NCBI GenBank assembly: GCA_002721545.1 | Contig: PBKR01000027.1 | Coordinates: 1-39,970 of the forward strand | Source of the DNA: Nitrosomonadaceae bacterium | Lineage (GTDB): Bacteria; Pseudomonadota; Gammaproteobacteria; Burkholderiales; Nitrosomonadaceae | Direction of reading: 5' to 3' | DNA length: 39,970 nucleotides | Shown here: positions 8,568 to 16,925 of the stretch, in pieces | How positions within the stretch are numbered: position 1 is the first letter of the stretch | How the letters are laid out: each line of letters starts with the position of its first letter | Notes under the pieces: model-generated | Database searches by the model: none | What the model saw: the letters and a program-made list of their open reading frames with translations, nothing else | Told to the model about the DNA's origin: nothing | Made by a program: the position numbers and the translations under genes

Positions 8568-9704
8568 CTATGAATTGAAAAATTCGGTAACGCACTCAAT
8601 GATGTCATCAATATTAGCGTCAGATAGCCCGCAATGCAAAGGTAGCGATATGATTTCCTTAAAGGCCTGCTCCGTTTCAGGAAGGCTCACGTTTTCATTG
8701 TTATAAAATGAATGGAAGTGATTAGGGATGAATGAAACCCCCGTTTCTATGTCGCGCTCCATGAGAAACCTTTTCAAATCGTCTCGGCGATTATTCAGAA
8801 TTCTAATGACATAAATATGCGGGCCTATAGTGGAGTAGTCCACTTTTCGAAAACGGATTCCTGGAATATTCTTGAGGGCGGAGTCATATTTTTCGCACAT
8901 TTCTCTTCTTCTGGTCAGAAAAGAGTCTATTTTTTTTAGCTGAGCAAGCCCTATGCCCGCGTTGATGTTGCTCATGTGGTATCGGTATCCTTGGACAGGA
9001 ACATCGTACATCCATGAACGCTCCTTCCACGATGAAGAGGAATGAGACTTTCGTTCCATTCCAAGGAGCCTTTTTTGCCGGCATAAATTGTCAAACTCTT
9101 CATCGTTAGAAACGATAGCACCGCCCTCGCCACAGGTTATATTTTTTTGTGATCCAAAACTGAAACAGGTGATATCTCCAAAACTGCCAATCATTTCGCC
9201 TCTGTAAGTTGAGCCGAATGCATGTGCCGCATCTTCAATGATTCTTAGTTCATGTTTTTCTTTTAGATCTATCAAGGCGCTCATATCACATGGGTACCCG
9301 CCATAATGGATGGGCATGAGAACTTTTGTTTTACTGGTGATGCGCTTTTCGACATCTTTTGGGTCCATGCAGAGGGTATCGGTGTCCACATCGCAGGGTA
9401 CAGGGATCGCCCCTACAGCGGTGATTGCTTGAAATGAGGCGACAAATGTAAGGGATGGGACGATCACCTCATCGCCCGGCTGTAAGCCTAGGACATCTAT
9501 AGCCACATGCAGGGCAGATGTGCCGGTGTTTGTTGCCACAACATGTTTGGCCCCAATGTATTTACCAACCTGGGTTTCAAATTCATCCACGTTGTAGGCC
9601 AGACCAAAATAACCGTACTCGAATGCGGAACGGACCTCTTCAAGCTCTTCTTCACCAAGATGGGCGAGAGACACTTTAATAACATTGGTAATTTTGGTTG
9701 TCAT
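8568..9704 (-). CDS. DegT/DnrJ/EryC1/StrS-family PLP sugar aminotransferase
   Basis: The 378-residue protein has the hallmarks of NDP-keto-sugar aminotransferases: NTGTSALHVA (59-68), PSLTFVAS (83-90), the cofactor-binding Asp in IIEDAAHAFGSTY (155-167), and the Schiff-base lysine K187 in SFGSQKNITCGEGGAI. The lysine rules out the His-substituted, iron-sulfur E1 dehydratases of 3,6-dideoxysugar synthesis. The enzyme would transfer an amino group from glutamate to a 3- or 4-keto NDP-sugar, or be a quinovosamine/perosamine-type synthase. It lies 24 bases downstream of the radical SAM gene, so the two may act in sequence. The substrate is not determinable from sequence. Confidence 0.92.
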   Translation of the reverse strand: MTTKITNVIKVSLAHLGEEELEEVRSAFEYGYFGLAYNVDEFETQVGKYIGAKHVVATNTGTSALHVAIDVLGLQPGDEVIVPSLTFVASFQAITAVGAIPVPCDVDTDTLCMDPKDVEKRITSKTKVLMPIHYGGYPCDMSALIDLKEKHELRIIEDAAHAFGSTYRGEMIGSFGDITCFSFGSQKNITCGEGGAIVSNDEEFDNLCRQKRLLGMERKSHSSSSWKERSWMYDVPVQGYRYHMSNINAGIGLAQLKKIDSFLTRRREMCEKYDSALKNIPGIRFRKVDYSTIGPHIYVIRILNNRRDDLKRFLMERDIETGVSFIPNHFHSFYNNENVSLPETEQAFKEIISLPLHCGLSDANIDDIIECVTEFFNS

Positions 9705-9728
9705 AATTTTTCTCTAAAACGCGAAACT

Positions 9729-10733
9729 TCAAACAGACTCATTTTGCCAGTCTTTTTCGGCCCCGACATAAGCTATACCTGAGATTCGGCTCTCGCCATA
9801 TACCCTTCCGGGAACGTTGGTCCATACCAGAGCATCTTCAACATCAATCAATTGATCGCAATCTTTGCAATAATCTATTTCATCGAAAGTTTCATGAAGA
9901 TGAACCTCTCTAAGATGACGCATTTTTTCTCCATTAAGAATCTCAAGCAAAGACTGGTCTTCCACATGCCCCATGATCGCTTTGGAGTCTTGCCCCAAAA
10001 CATTTGGGCAGGGTACCACAGCACCTTTTTTCCCCCCGATTCCGCCAGCGCGAATTTCTACAACTTTTGCCAAAGGGCGACCGCAGGTGCGCCTTCGCCG
10101 TTCTTTGAAAATCGTATGCCTGGCTACGCTTTCTTCACCATATTGCCCAGACCAATTATGGGTCAGCCAGATTTCCGCATTTATTCCTAGATAGTTCACC
10201 CAATTTTTAAGATACTGCTCCTTTTGATGTTCCAATTGACTGTGATCCTGAATCAGATGATTGGTTTGGAGTTTTGTATCATAGTTGTTGTTTTTCAGAA
10301 TATCCAAACATGCTTTCAGGTTTTCCCGGACGCGGTCAAATGCATCCAAGGACATCCACTTGGCATAACTTTCGCGATCCCATCCCATGCAGGAAACTTT
10401 GCAAACCGTAAGCCCTGCCTGGCAAAGCTTTTCAAAACGTTTTGGATTAAGAGCTGTGCCGTTACTATAAATCATACTGGATATGTTGTTCTTGGATAGG
10501 TAGGCCACAGCCTCTTCTAAGTCTTTGCTTAACAAGGGCTCGCCACTACCGCTGAGGTTGACAAACTTAAGTCCTAAAGGAATGGCTTCATCCACCACTT
10601 TGTGGAACAATGTCATTGGAAATTTTTCAAGAAATCCTTCTTCCCGGCCGGTCGATTGGGGGCACATCGGGCAATTGATGTTACAGGAACCATCCATTTC
10701 TAGGTTGAGTTGTTTGACTTCTTCTACTATCAC
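9729..10733 (-). CDS. Radical SAM protein with SPASM-like C-terminal cysteines
   Basis: The 334-residue protein starts at GTG 10733, with GGAG about 10 bases upstream. It carries the radical SAM [4Fe-4S] motif CNINCPMC (C17, C21, C24). The N-terminal TIM-barrel is supported by LKFVNLSGSGEPLLSKDLE, the usual GGEP-like SAM-binding region in the form SGSGEP. The C-terminal part has CGRPLAKV, VVPCPN and YCKDCDQ, a SPASM-type set that would bind one or two auxiliary clusters. It is the first gene of the minus operon. Substrate is unknown. Pairing with a DegT aminotransferase recalls DesII and BtrN chemistry on amino sugars or cyclitols, but that is inference. Confidence 0.88.
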   Translation of the reverse strand: MIVEEVKQLNLEMDGSCNINCPMCPQSTGREEGFLEKFPMTLFHKVVDEAIPLGLKFVNLSGSGEPLLSKDLEEAVAYLSKNNISSMIYSNGTALNPKRFEKLCQAGLTVCKVSCMGWDRESYAKWMSLDAFDRVRENLKACLDILKNNNYDTKLQTNHLIQDHSQLEHQKEQYLKNWVNYLGINAEIWLTHNWSGQYGEESVARHTIFKERRRRTCGRPLAKVVEIRAGGIGGKKGAVVPCPNVLGQDSKAIMGHVEDQSLLEILNGEKMRHLREVHLHETFDEIDYCKDCDQLIDVEDALVWTNVPGRVYGESRISGIAYVGAEKDWQNESV

Positions 10734-11286
10734 GATCGGAAGGCTCCAATTCTTAAGGTGGTATGGTTATTTTTGCAGTTAATACTAATTTATCGATATT
10801 TTTTGCAAATAAATCAAGTTTAATTAAGCCTTTTAAACTGTGCCACTAAGCCCTTATTCTCTAAATGTTCCTGGCACGGTTATTTGAGCTTTAGGCAGCC
10901 CTCATCATCAAAAATTTAACAGGAGAACAGCCAAGAAGCAAATAATATAAAAAAAGGTAACTGCCTTTATAATAGAGAAAGAGGAATAAATAGTCGTAAG
11001 GCATTGTACCAAAAAATTGTTGCATCTTTAACTTGGAATACCCTATCATAAATCAAAGGGTTGGGCATTAAATATCTAATGCGGGAGCTGGGTAAATCAC
11101 CACCTGGTTAAGTTTTTTAAGCTTTATTCTGATCAGTCCACGCTATCTTAGGTGGAAAATCTAAAGAGCGGATAGTCTTGTTAGGAATGGCTGGGGGCAC
11201 CTTCTTTGATTTGGTTTCAGTCCTTATATTTGTATCCAACGAAACATTCAAACACAATTCTTAAACCAAGTTAAAGATCTTGTCTT
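10734..11286. promoter_or_regulatory. Divergent intergenic region between two operons
   Basis: This 553-base AT-rich gap separates the minus operon from the plus heptose block, so promoters for both must lie here or nearby. No convincing ORF is present. A weak minus-strand promoter-like pair is visible in the first 100 bases. GTGCCA (about 10840) and TGGCAC (about 10871) form an inverted pair. TGGCAC-N5-TTTGA and GGGCAC-N5-TTGAT (11195-11210) look only loosely like sigma-54 sites. An AAAGG/CCTTT hairpin followed by a T-run on the minus strand (about 10951-10970) could be a leader attenuator. None is strong enough to annotate as a site. Confidence 0.4.
11065..11082. repeat. Short perfect inverted repeat in the divergent promoter region
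   Basis: GCATTA and TAATGC flank a 6-base centre. The element is symmetric like an operator half-site pair and sits in the only large divergent gap of the left part. It could equally be chance in AT-rich DNA. Confidence 0.3.
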
Positions 11287-12318
11287 GTGAAAATTCTTAT
11301 TACAGGGGATAGGGGGTATGTTGGGAGTGTTTTAGCGCAAGTGCTTTCGGATCGTTCCTATAACATCGTGGGTTTTGATACGGATTATTACAGAGGCACA
11401 GACCTTTACTCTATTGAACGGCCCTATCGGCAAATCACCAGGGATATCAGGAGTGTTTCCCCTGAAGATGTGGAGGGTGTGGAGGCTGTGGTGCATTTGG
11501 CGGGCCTTTCCAATGATCCTTTGGGTGAGTTGGCTCCAAACCTGACGGAAGATATTAATTTAAGGGGAACCCTGCAGCTCGCCCGTTTGGCCAGAGAAGC
11601 CGGAGTTAAACGGTTTGTCTACGCTTCTTCGCAGAGTATGTATGGTATTTCAAATACTGATGATGAACTGGATGAAGATGACAGCGATAAAAACCCCCTT
11701 ACTGCCTACGCCAGAACCAAATGGGACGCCGAATTGCAGCTCAAGGAATTGGCGAACGAAAATTTCACCATCGTATGTTTCAGGCCTTCAACTGTTTTTG
11801 GGGCCAGCCCCAGACTTCGTTGTGACATCGTTTTCAATAATCTAGTCGCCTGTGCTTACACCACTGGCAAAATAGAGATTAAAAGTGATGGCACTCCGTG
11901 GCGGCCAGTGGTGCATGTGCGCGATGTATCTAGCGCTTTTTTAGCCGGACTGGAAGCCCCAAAAGAGTTGGTCGCTGGTCGATCTTTTAATGTGGGGATA
12001 CCCGATGGCAATTATACGGTTCGAGACTTGGCTGAGGCCGCCCAAAAAGCCGTTCCTGGAAGTATTCTGACTTTCACCGGTGAGCATGGCTCTGACTCCA
12101 GAACCTATAAAATCAGCTTCAAAAGAATATTAAACGAATTGAAGGACTACTATAAACCCGCGTGGAATCTTGAACGTGGTGGTAGCGAATTGGTTGCACT
12201 TTTTGAAAAGACCGGATTTACCGAGGACCAGTTCCGAGGGCTTGTCTGTAATCGTTTGATGTCCTTAAATCATTTAACGCAATCTAATCAGATTAATAAA
12301 GATTTATTCTGGGCATAG
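11287..12318 (+). CDS. Extended SDR: NAD-dependent sugar epimerase/dehydratase
   Basis: The 343-residue protein starts at GTG. The nucleotide-binding motif is TGDRGYVG (6-13), a G-x-x-G-x-x-G pattern. Catalytic residues are S114/S115 in YASSQSMYG and Y141-x3-K145 in YARTK. The fold is that of NDP-sugar 4-epimerases, 4,6-dehydratases or reductases. As first gene of the heptose block, it probably modifies GDP-D-glycero-D-manno-heptose or its 4-keto-6-deoxy form. The C-terminal tail after about residue 320 is polar and unlike the family core. It is followed by the remnant ORF at 12320 with only one base between stop and ATG. Confidence 0.85.
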   Translation: MKILITGDRGYVGSVLAQVLSDRSYNIVGFDTDYYRGTDLYSIERPYRQITRDIRSVSPEDVEGVEAVVHLAGLSNDPLGELAPNLTEDINLRGTLQLARLAREAGVKRFVYASSQSMYGISNTDDELDEDDSDKNPLTAYARTKWDAELQLKELANENFTIVCFRPSTVFGASPRLRCDIVFNNLVACAYTTGKIEIKSDGTPWRPVVHVRDVSSAFLAGLEAPKELVAGRSFNVGIPDGNYTVRDLAEAAQKAVPGSILTFTGEHGSDSRTYKISFKRILNELKDYYKPAWNLERGGSELVALFEKTGFTEDQFRGLVCNRLMSLNHLTQSNQINKDLFWA

Positions 12319-12319
12319 T

Positions 12320-12493
12320 ATGACACAAGCTTTACATCAAACTATCAACGCCTGCTACCTTTGTGGTCAGGGAGAGATAGAGATCATTCTTGGCGCGGTA
12401 GAAAAGTCCAAAAGTATGCGGGAAAATTTAGATGGATACGTTTCCGCGATTCTTAAACAAGAAAGGCAAAATTTTAGGTGCGTATTCTACTGA
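12320..12493 (+). pseudogene. 57-codon remnant, N-terminus of a methyltransferase-like gene (CxxCG motif)
   Basis: From ATG 12320, one base after the preceding stop, a 57-codon frame reads with NACYLCGQGEIEIILG near its start and ends at TGA 12491-12493, inside the next SDR gene. A leading C-x-x-C-G followed by 'E-I-x-x-L' is typical of the N-terminus of class I methyltransferases with a zinc-ribbon, but no methyltransferase core follows. It is therefore most likely what remains after deletion of the body of such a gene between the two SDR genes. It might alternatively be a short coupling peptide. The downstream GTG at 12478 lies inside it. Confidence 0.5.
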
Positions 12494-13365
12494 CCGGTGG
12501 GACTGGATTTTTAGGTGCGTATTTACTGCCCCTTCTTGAGTGCCACCAAGTTTTGTTGTTGGGTAGGGGGGAAGGAGATTTTCCATGTCAAAACGTTTCT
12601 TATCATAGATGTGACCTCTCTGATATTGGGACGTGGGAAAAGCAGGTTCGAGATTTCCATCCTGATGTTGCTATTCATTTGGCTTGGACCGGGCTCCCGG
12701 ACTATTCCTTTCCTCGCTGTCTTGAAAATTTCAATTCGAGTATTAATTTGGTCAGTCTTCTTGCCTCTACGGGATGTAAAACTATATTTATGGCTGGCAC
12801 ATGCTGGGAGTATGGCGATATCTCAGGACAAGTAAAGGAAACAGATATCCCTGGTCCTATGTCTTTATTTCCATCTTTTAAAACAGGACTGCGTTTGATT
12901 ACTGAAAACTTGGTGAGGGAGTGTGAGGCCAACCTGATCTGGGGGAGGGTCTTTTTTGTTTATGGTCCTGGCCAGCGAGAAACATCTTTAATTCCCACTT
13001 GTTACAGGGCTATTAAAAAGGGAGTGTTTCCAGAAATTAAAAACCTAGGTGCGGTCAACGACTTTATCCATATCTCTGATGTTGTGGACGCTATTAAAGC
13101 TTTGGTCGAGACTCCTAGAGTTTCCGGGGTGTTCAATTTAGGCTTCGGAGCTCCGGGAAAAGTACGTCAGATCTGTGAATATGTCGCACGAAAATTGAAC
13201 GCTGAGTCTATAATTCCCGATTGGAAGAACCCAATTCAGCAGTCAGGGTTTTGGGCCGACAGGTCTTTGATAAAGGAAAAAACAGGTTGGGAGCCTAAGC
13301 TTTCCTTGCAAGAAGGAATCGAACAAACTATTGACGAGTGGGAAGAGGCAAATGATCGTTCCTGA
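12478..13365 (+). CDS. Extended SDR, sugar-nucleotide reductase/epimerase-like, with Phe in place of the catalytic Tyr
   Basis: The 295-residue protein begins at GTG with the NAD(P) motif TGGTGFLG (6-13). FMAGTCWEYG (104-113) matches the Ser/Thr active-site strand. The position expected for Y-x3-K reads F131-PSF-K135, so the catalytic tyrosine appears replaced by phenylalanine. INLVSLL and VFNLGFGAPG are usual family segments. It lies directly upstream of the HddC-GmhB gene and overlaps it by 14 bases, so it should act on GDP-heptose or a derivative. If the Tyr is truly absent the enzyme may be a weak reductase, a non-redox epimerase or inactive. Confidence 0.82.
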   Translation: MRILLTGGTGFLGAYLLPLLECHQVLLLGRGEGDFPCQNVSYHRCDLSDIGTWEKQVRDFHPDVAIHLAWTGLPDYSFPRCLENFNSSINLVSLLASTGCKTIFMAGTCWEYGDISGQVKETDIPGPMSLFPSFKTGLRLITENLVRECEANLIWGRVFFVYGPGQRETSLIPTCYRAIKKGVFPEIKNLGAVNDFIHISDVVDAIKALVETPRVSGVFNLGFGAPGKVRQICEYVARKLNAESIIPDWKNPIQQSGFWADRSLIKEKTGWEPKLSLQEGIEQTIDEWEEANDRS

Positions 13366-14572
13366 GCAGGCGGCAATTCTTTGTGGCGGATTAGGAACTC
13401 GCTTGCGTCCGCTGACAGATAAAACTCCCAAACCCATGGTTCCGGTAAATGGCAAGCCGTTTCTGGAATATTTGCTCGTTCAACTGCGAGAAAATGGCAT
13501 TAAGGAAGTGATTCTGATGACAGGTTATCTCGGTGAGCAAATATCGCAATTCTTCGGGGACGGGACATCTTTAGGATTACGTATTAAATATTCGCATGGT
13601 CCTGCGGAATGGGATACGGGTCGTCGCCTGATTGAAGCCAAGTCACTTTTGAATGACTATTTTCTCCTCCTGTATTCCGATAACTTTGTGCCTTTCAACC
13701 TTAATAAATTAGCAAGATTCCATGATGCCCAACGCGGACTGCTGACTTTTGTTGTCCACCCAAAGTCTGAAGGAAATATACGCCTGGCAGAAGATGGTAA
13801 GGTTGAGGTGTACGATAAAACCCGCAAAGAAGAGGGGCTCGATTTCGTCGAACTGGGTTATATGATTATTTTGAAGGAGGTTTTTGGGTGTTTTGATGAA
13901 ATAAACGTGAGCTTTTCGGATATAATTTTCAAGCTGGTATGCGACCGGCAGGTTTCTGGAATGATCGTACGAGATGCTTATCACAGCATTTCTGATCTAG
14001 AACGTTTGAAGTTGATGGAAGAATATCTAAAACCTAAAAAAATTCTTCTAATTGACCGGGATGGTATTCTTAATAAAAAAGCCCCAAAGGGTGATTACGT
14101 TACTTCGTGGGAAGACTTTGTTTTTTTGTCTAAAAATGTTAAAGGCTTGCGTATGCTGGCGGAAGCAGGCTATGAATTTATTGTTATTTCAAATCAGGCA
14201 GGAATAGCCCGTGGCATGGTAACTTGGGAAGCTGTTGACAACATCAACCAGCAAATGAAAAAGGAATTGGAGGGGGAAGGTATTTCTGTTCTGGATGTTC
14301 TGGTGTGTCCTCACCATTGGGATGAGGGTTGCTTTTGTCGAAAGCCAAACCCGGGAATGTTTTTCAAGGCATCCCGGGACTGGTTGTTTCGTTTGGACAA
14401 GACGTTTTATATTGGTGATGACCCGAGAGATTGCCAGGCGGCCTGCAACGCGGGATGTGGATCCGTGTTTATAGGAGAGAAGGATGAAGTGGGAGCACTC
14501 TCTCCTGAAGAACAGCCCAATAAAGTTTTTAATAATCTGGAAGAAGCGGCCCCATTTTTGATGAACTCATGA
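13352..14572 (+). CDS. Fusion of heptose-1-phosphate guanylyltransferase (HddC-like) and heptose-bisphosphate phosphatase (GmhB-like)
   Basis: The 406-residue protein has two enzymes in one chain. Residues 1-225 are a nucleotidyltransferase with CGGLGTRLRPLTDKTPKPMV (11-30) and YSDN (108-111). Residues 229-406 are a HAD phosphatase of the GmhB type, with D235/D237 in DRDGILN, the zinc loop VCPHH...CFCRKP (C319, H321, C327, C329), and GDDPRD (355-360). Together they would remove the 7-phosphate from heptose 1,7-bisphosphate and transfer GMP to heptose 1-phosphate. I chose ATG 13352, preceded by GGAAGAGG, over an in-frame TTG at 13331. The last four bases overlap the HddA start (ATGA). Confidence 0.9.
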   Translation: MIVPEQAAILCGGLGTRLRPLTDKTPKPMVPVNGKPFLEYLLVQLRENGIKEVILMTGYLGEQISQFFGDGTSLGLRIKYSHGPAEWDTGRRLIEAKSLLNDYFLLLYSDNFVPFNLNKLARFHDAQRGLLTFVVHPKSEGNIRLAEDGKVEVYDKTRKEEGLDFVELGYMIILKEVFGCFDEINVSFSDIIFKLVCDRQVSGMIVRDAYHSISDLERLKLMEEYLKPKKILLIDRDGILNKKAPKGDYVTSWEDFVFLSKNVKGLRMLAEAGYEFIVISNQAGIARGMVTWEAVDNINQQMKKELEGEGISVLDVLVCPHHWDEGCFCRKPNPGMFFKASRDWLFRLDKTFYIGDDPRDCQAACNAGCGSVFIGEKDEVGALSPEEQPNKVFNNLEEAAPFLMNS

Positions 14573-15561
14573 TTATTGCAAGAACACCATTTCGAGTTAG
14601 TTTCGCAGGCGGGGGTACGGATCTGGGAGAATTTTATCGGAAAGAAGATGGCCGGGTTCTAAGTACCACGATTGATAAGTATCTTTTTGTCGCTGTAAAG
14701 CGACAAGTTTGTCTGGGTGAATCCAAATTTCGGATTAACTGGAGCAAGGTTGAATTCAAGGACAAGATAGATGATATAGAACATCCCATTGTTCGGGAAG
14801 CTTTGAGGATGATGGGCATGGATATTCCTTTGGAAATTTCTACCTTTGCGGATATTCCATCACAAACGGGTTTGGGCTCTTCCAGCGCATTTGCTGTAGG
14901 TTTGCTACACGCATTGTTCGCGATTAAAGGACAGATGGCGACTAAGGCGGATTTAGCGGATATGGCGGCGCGTATTGAGGTGGACATCCTGGGTCGTCAT
15001 ATAGGGAAGCAGGATCATTACGCGGCAGCTTATGGAAATTTGAATGTTTACACGTTTCATCAAGATGAAAGTGTCTCTGTAGACCCTGTTCTTTGTCCTA
15101 GGGAAACAAAAAGAGCAGTTGGGAATAACATCATGATGTTTTATACAGCAAAGAAGCGTGATGCTAGTGAAATCCTGAAAAACCAGAAAGCTAGGATGAA
15201 CGACAAACATCATGTGCTGGCGGGGATGAAAAACCTGGTTGAGCCTTTACGAAAAATCTTTACGACTGGATCAAACCTGCATGAAATAGGCCGAATTTTG
15301 CATGAAGGGTGGGAGCTAAAAAGAAGCATCACAGAGGAAATTTCTTCCCCGGAAATAAACGAGTATTATGAAAAAGCTATGAAGGCAGGGGCTTTTGGCG
15401 GAAAATTGCTTGGCGCGGGAGGGGGCGGCTTTTTACTTTTTTACGTGGAACCGCAGAACCAGAAGTCGGTATCTGAAAGCTTAGCTGAGTTGTACCAATT
15501 GCCCTTTGGCTTCGACAACGTGGGCAGTCAGATCACATATTATGACCAGTCTTTGGTTTAA
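14569..15561 (+). CDS. hddA: D-glycero-alpha-D-manno-heptose-7-phosphate 1-kinase (GHMP kinase)
   Basis: The 330-residue protein is a GHMP kinase, beginning MIIARTPFRVSFAGGGTDL, with the ATP-binding loop PSQTGLGSSSAF (97-108) and a C-terminal GKLLGAGGGGFLLFY motif (motif 3). These signatures and the length match HddA, which phosphorylates heptose 7-phosphate at C1 on the way to GDP-heptose. The ATG overlaps the stop of the HddC-GmhB fusion by four bases, which implies translational coupling. The isomerase GmhA that makes the substrate from sedoheptulose 7-phosphate is not in the window. Confidence 0.92.
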   Translation: MIIARTPFRVSFAGGGTDLGEFYRKEDGRVLSTTIDKYLFVAVKRQVCLGESKFRINWSKVEFKDKIDDIEHPIVREALRMMGMDIPLEISTFADIPSQTGLGSSSAFAVGLLHALFAIKGQMATKADLADMAARIEVDILGRHIGKQDHYAAAYGNLNVYTFHQDESVSVDPVLCPRETKRAVGNNIMMFYTAKKRDASEILKNQKARMNDKHHVLAGMKNLVEPLRKIFTTGSNLHEIGRILHEGWELKRSITEEISSPEINEYYEKAMKAGAFGGKLLGAGGGGFLLFYVEPQNQKSVSESLAELYQLPFGFDNVGSQITYYDQSLV

Positions 15562-15593
15562 TCGACGAATACCTTTTCTATTTTGGATATTAA

Positions 15594-16742
15594 ATGAAAT
15601 ACTCTATATTACTGCCCACGCGAGAAGGCGGTCGATATCTTTCCAATGTGGTCAGTTCGATCCTAGATGATCCTTATGAGGACATGGAATTAGTAGTTTC
15701 CGATAATGCCAATACGGATGAAACTTCAGAAATTCTTTCTTCATTTTCTTGCGACCCACGACTGAAAGTTATACGTACGGAAAAGCTCCTTTCCGTAAAC
15801 GAAAATTGGAACTATACCCTTAATAATAGCTCCGGCGATTATATATTAATGCTGGGAGACGATGATTACCTGTTGCCTGATTATTTTACAAAGGTGGATA
15901 AAATATTGGAGCAATATGATAATCCGGAGTGTGTCACCTATAATTATTGTGTTTTTATTTTTCCGAATGCAATGGGCAGTGATGTGGGTTATTACAAAAT
16001 TGATGCTTTTAACTTCGGACGAAATTACCCCGCCACAGGGGGAACAATTCCATCAGAAATTCGTTTTTCCATTCTTAAAGATATGTTTAGTTTTAAAGCT
16101 CAGTTTCCTTTATTAATGCCGCCGCACCTGATTGCTAGAAAAACGGTCGAAAGGATTCGAGGGAAGATGTTTCAACCACCTTATCCTGATTATTATGCCT
16201 TGGGGTCTTTGTTAATGAAGGCCGAATCCTGGGTGTACCATCCTGAAAGTCTACTTATTGTAGGGGTTACTCCCAAATCACACGGTTCTTATCAATATAG
16301 CTCTGACCATAAGACTGAGGTTAAGGGTTTGGGATATCTTGGTATCGACAGGGAAGCGAAGGCTCAGGACCCAGGTAGTCCGACCATTAACCAAATGAAT
16401 GCTTGGTTGGACAAAATGAAGGCGAACTATAACGAGGAATTAAATGAGGTGAAAATGGATCGTCCAAATTATTTATTGCGGTTGGTCTTTTTCTGGTGGT
16501 TGGATTTTCAAAAAGGATCTATTTCCTTAAAGGAGTTGTTTGTGAGGTGCAAGGGACTTTCCGCTTCAGATTGGTTGGGCATGTTTTTTTCAGGTGTGTC
16601 CAGTATCACCTGCTGGGCAAGGTTGTGGCGTGAAGTAAGGTATTTTCGATATCATCGAATTCAAAAAGTTTTTGTAGGTGCACGTCCTTTGGATCGAGAA
16701 ATAACGGATCACAAAAAATTGGCAAATTGGTTGGGAAGGTAA
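15594..16742 (+). CDS. GT2-family glycosyltransferase (paralogue of the one at 18036)
   Basis: The 382-residue protein has a GT-A fold N-terminus starting KYSILLPTREGGRYL. VVSDNANTDET holds the nucleotide-binding Asp and MLGDDDYLLPDYF the DxD-type metal motif (about 83-95). The C-terminal 130 residues are basic and rich in aromatic residues, with WLGMFFSGVSS a possible membrane-touching helix. It shares order and much sequence with the GT2 at 18036 (for instance VGVTPKSHGSYQYSSD against VGVTPHSHGAYQFSSD), so the two arose by duplication. It is the last gene of the heptose block, 32 bases after hddA, and may transfer the heptose-derived sugar. Confidence 0.88.
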   Translation: MKYSILLPTREGGRYLSNVVSSILDDPYEDMELVVSDNANTDETSEILSSFSCDPRLKVIRTEKLLSVNENWNYTLNNSSGDYILMLGDDDYLLPDYFTKVDKILEQYDNPECVTYNYCVFIFPNAMGSDVGYYKIDAFNFGRNYPATGGTIPSEIRFSILKDMFSFKAQFPLLMPPHLIARKTVERIRGKMFQPPYPDYYALGSLLMKAESWVYHPESLLIVGVTPKSHGSYQYSSDHKTEVKGLGYLGIDREAKAQDPGSPTINQMNAWLDKMKANYNEELNEVKMDRPNYLLRLVFFWWLDFQKGSISLKELFVRCKGLSASDWLGMFFSGVSSITCWARLWREVRYFRYHRIQKVFVGARPLDREITDHKKLANWLGR

Positions 16743-16925
16743 TGATTTTTAAGGAAGTTGGTTTTACAGGCTAGCATTGTTCATGAGTTGCTCACAGTTT
16801 TGTCAAGGAACCTTGTCGGGTTTAACAAGGCACCCCAAAAAAGTTTCTAATTTGACCTTGTCTATAATTTGGCTGAAGGTTACCAGGTAATAATATTTCC
16901 GTGAAAAGAAAATCCTTTGTGACAT

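Noticed and set aside
8568-9704. DegT protein as E1 dehydratase (DdhC) for 3,6-dideoxysugars
   Set aside because: Lys187 is present in place of the His of E1 and the iron-sulfur cysteines are not seen, so it is an ordinary aminotransferase.
10866-11210. Sigma-54-like elements (TGGCAC-N5-TTTGA near 10871 and GGGCAC-N5-TTGAT near 11195)
   Set aside because: The GC of the -12 element is missing in both, and such matches are expected by chance in a gap of this size.
11160-11270. Short plus-strand frame just before the first SDR gene (MAGGTFFDLV...)
   Set aside because: About 25 codons from its ATG, no ribosome site and no family; treated as intergenic.
16815-16826. CAAGG-AA-CCTTG palindrome after the first GT2 gene as a terminator
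   Set aside because: The loop is two bases and no T-run follows, so it cannot act as a standard terminator.
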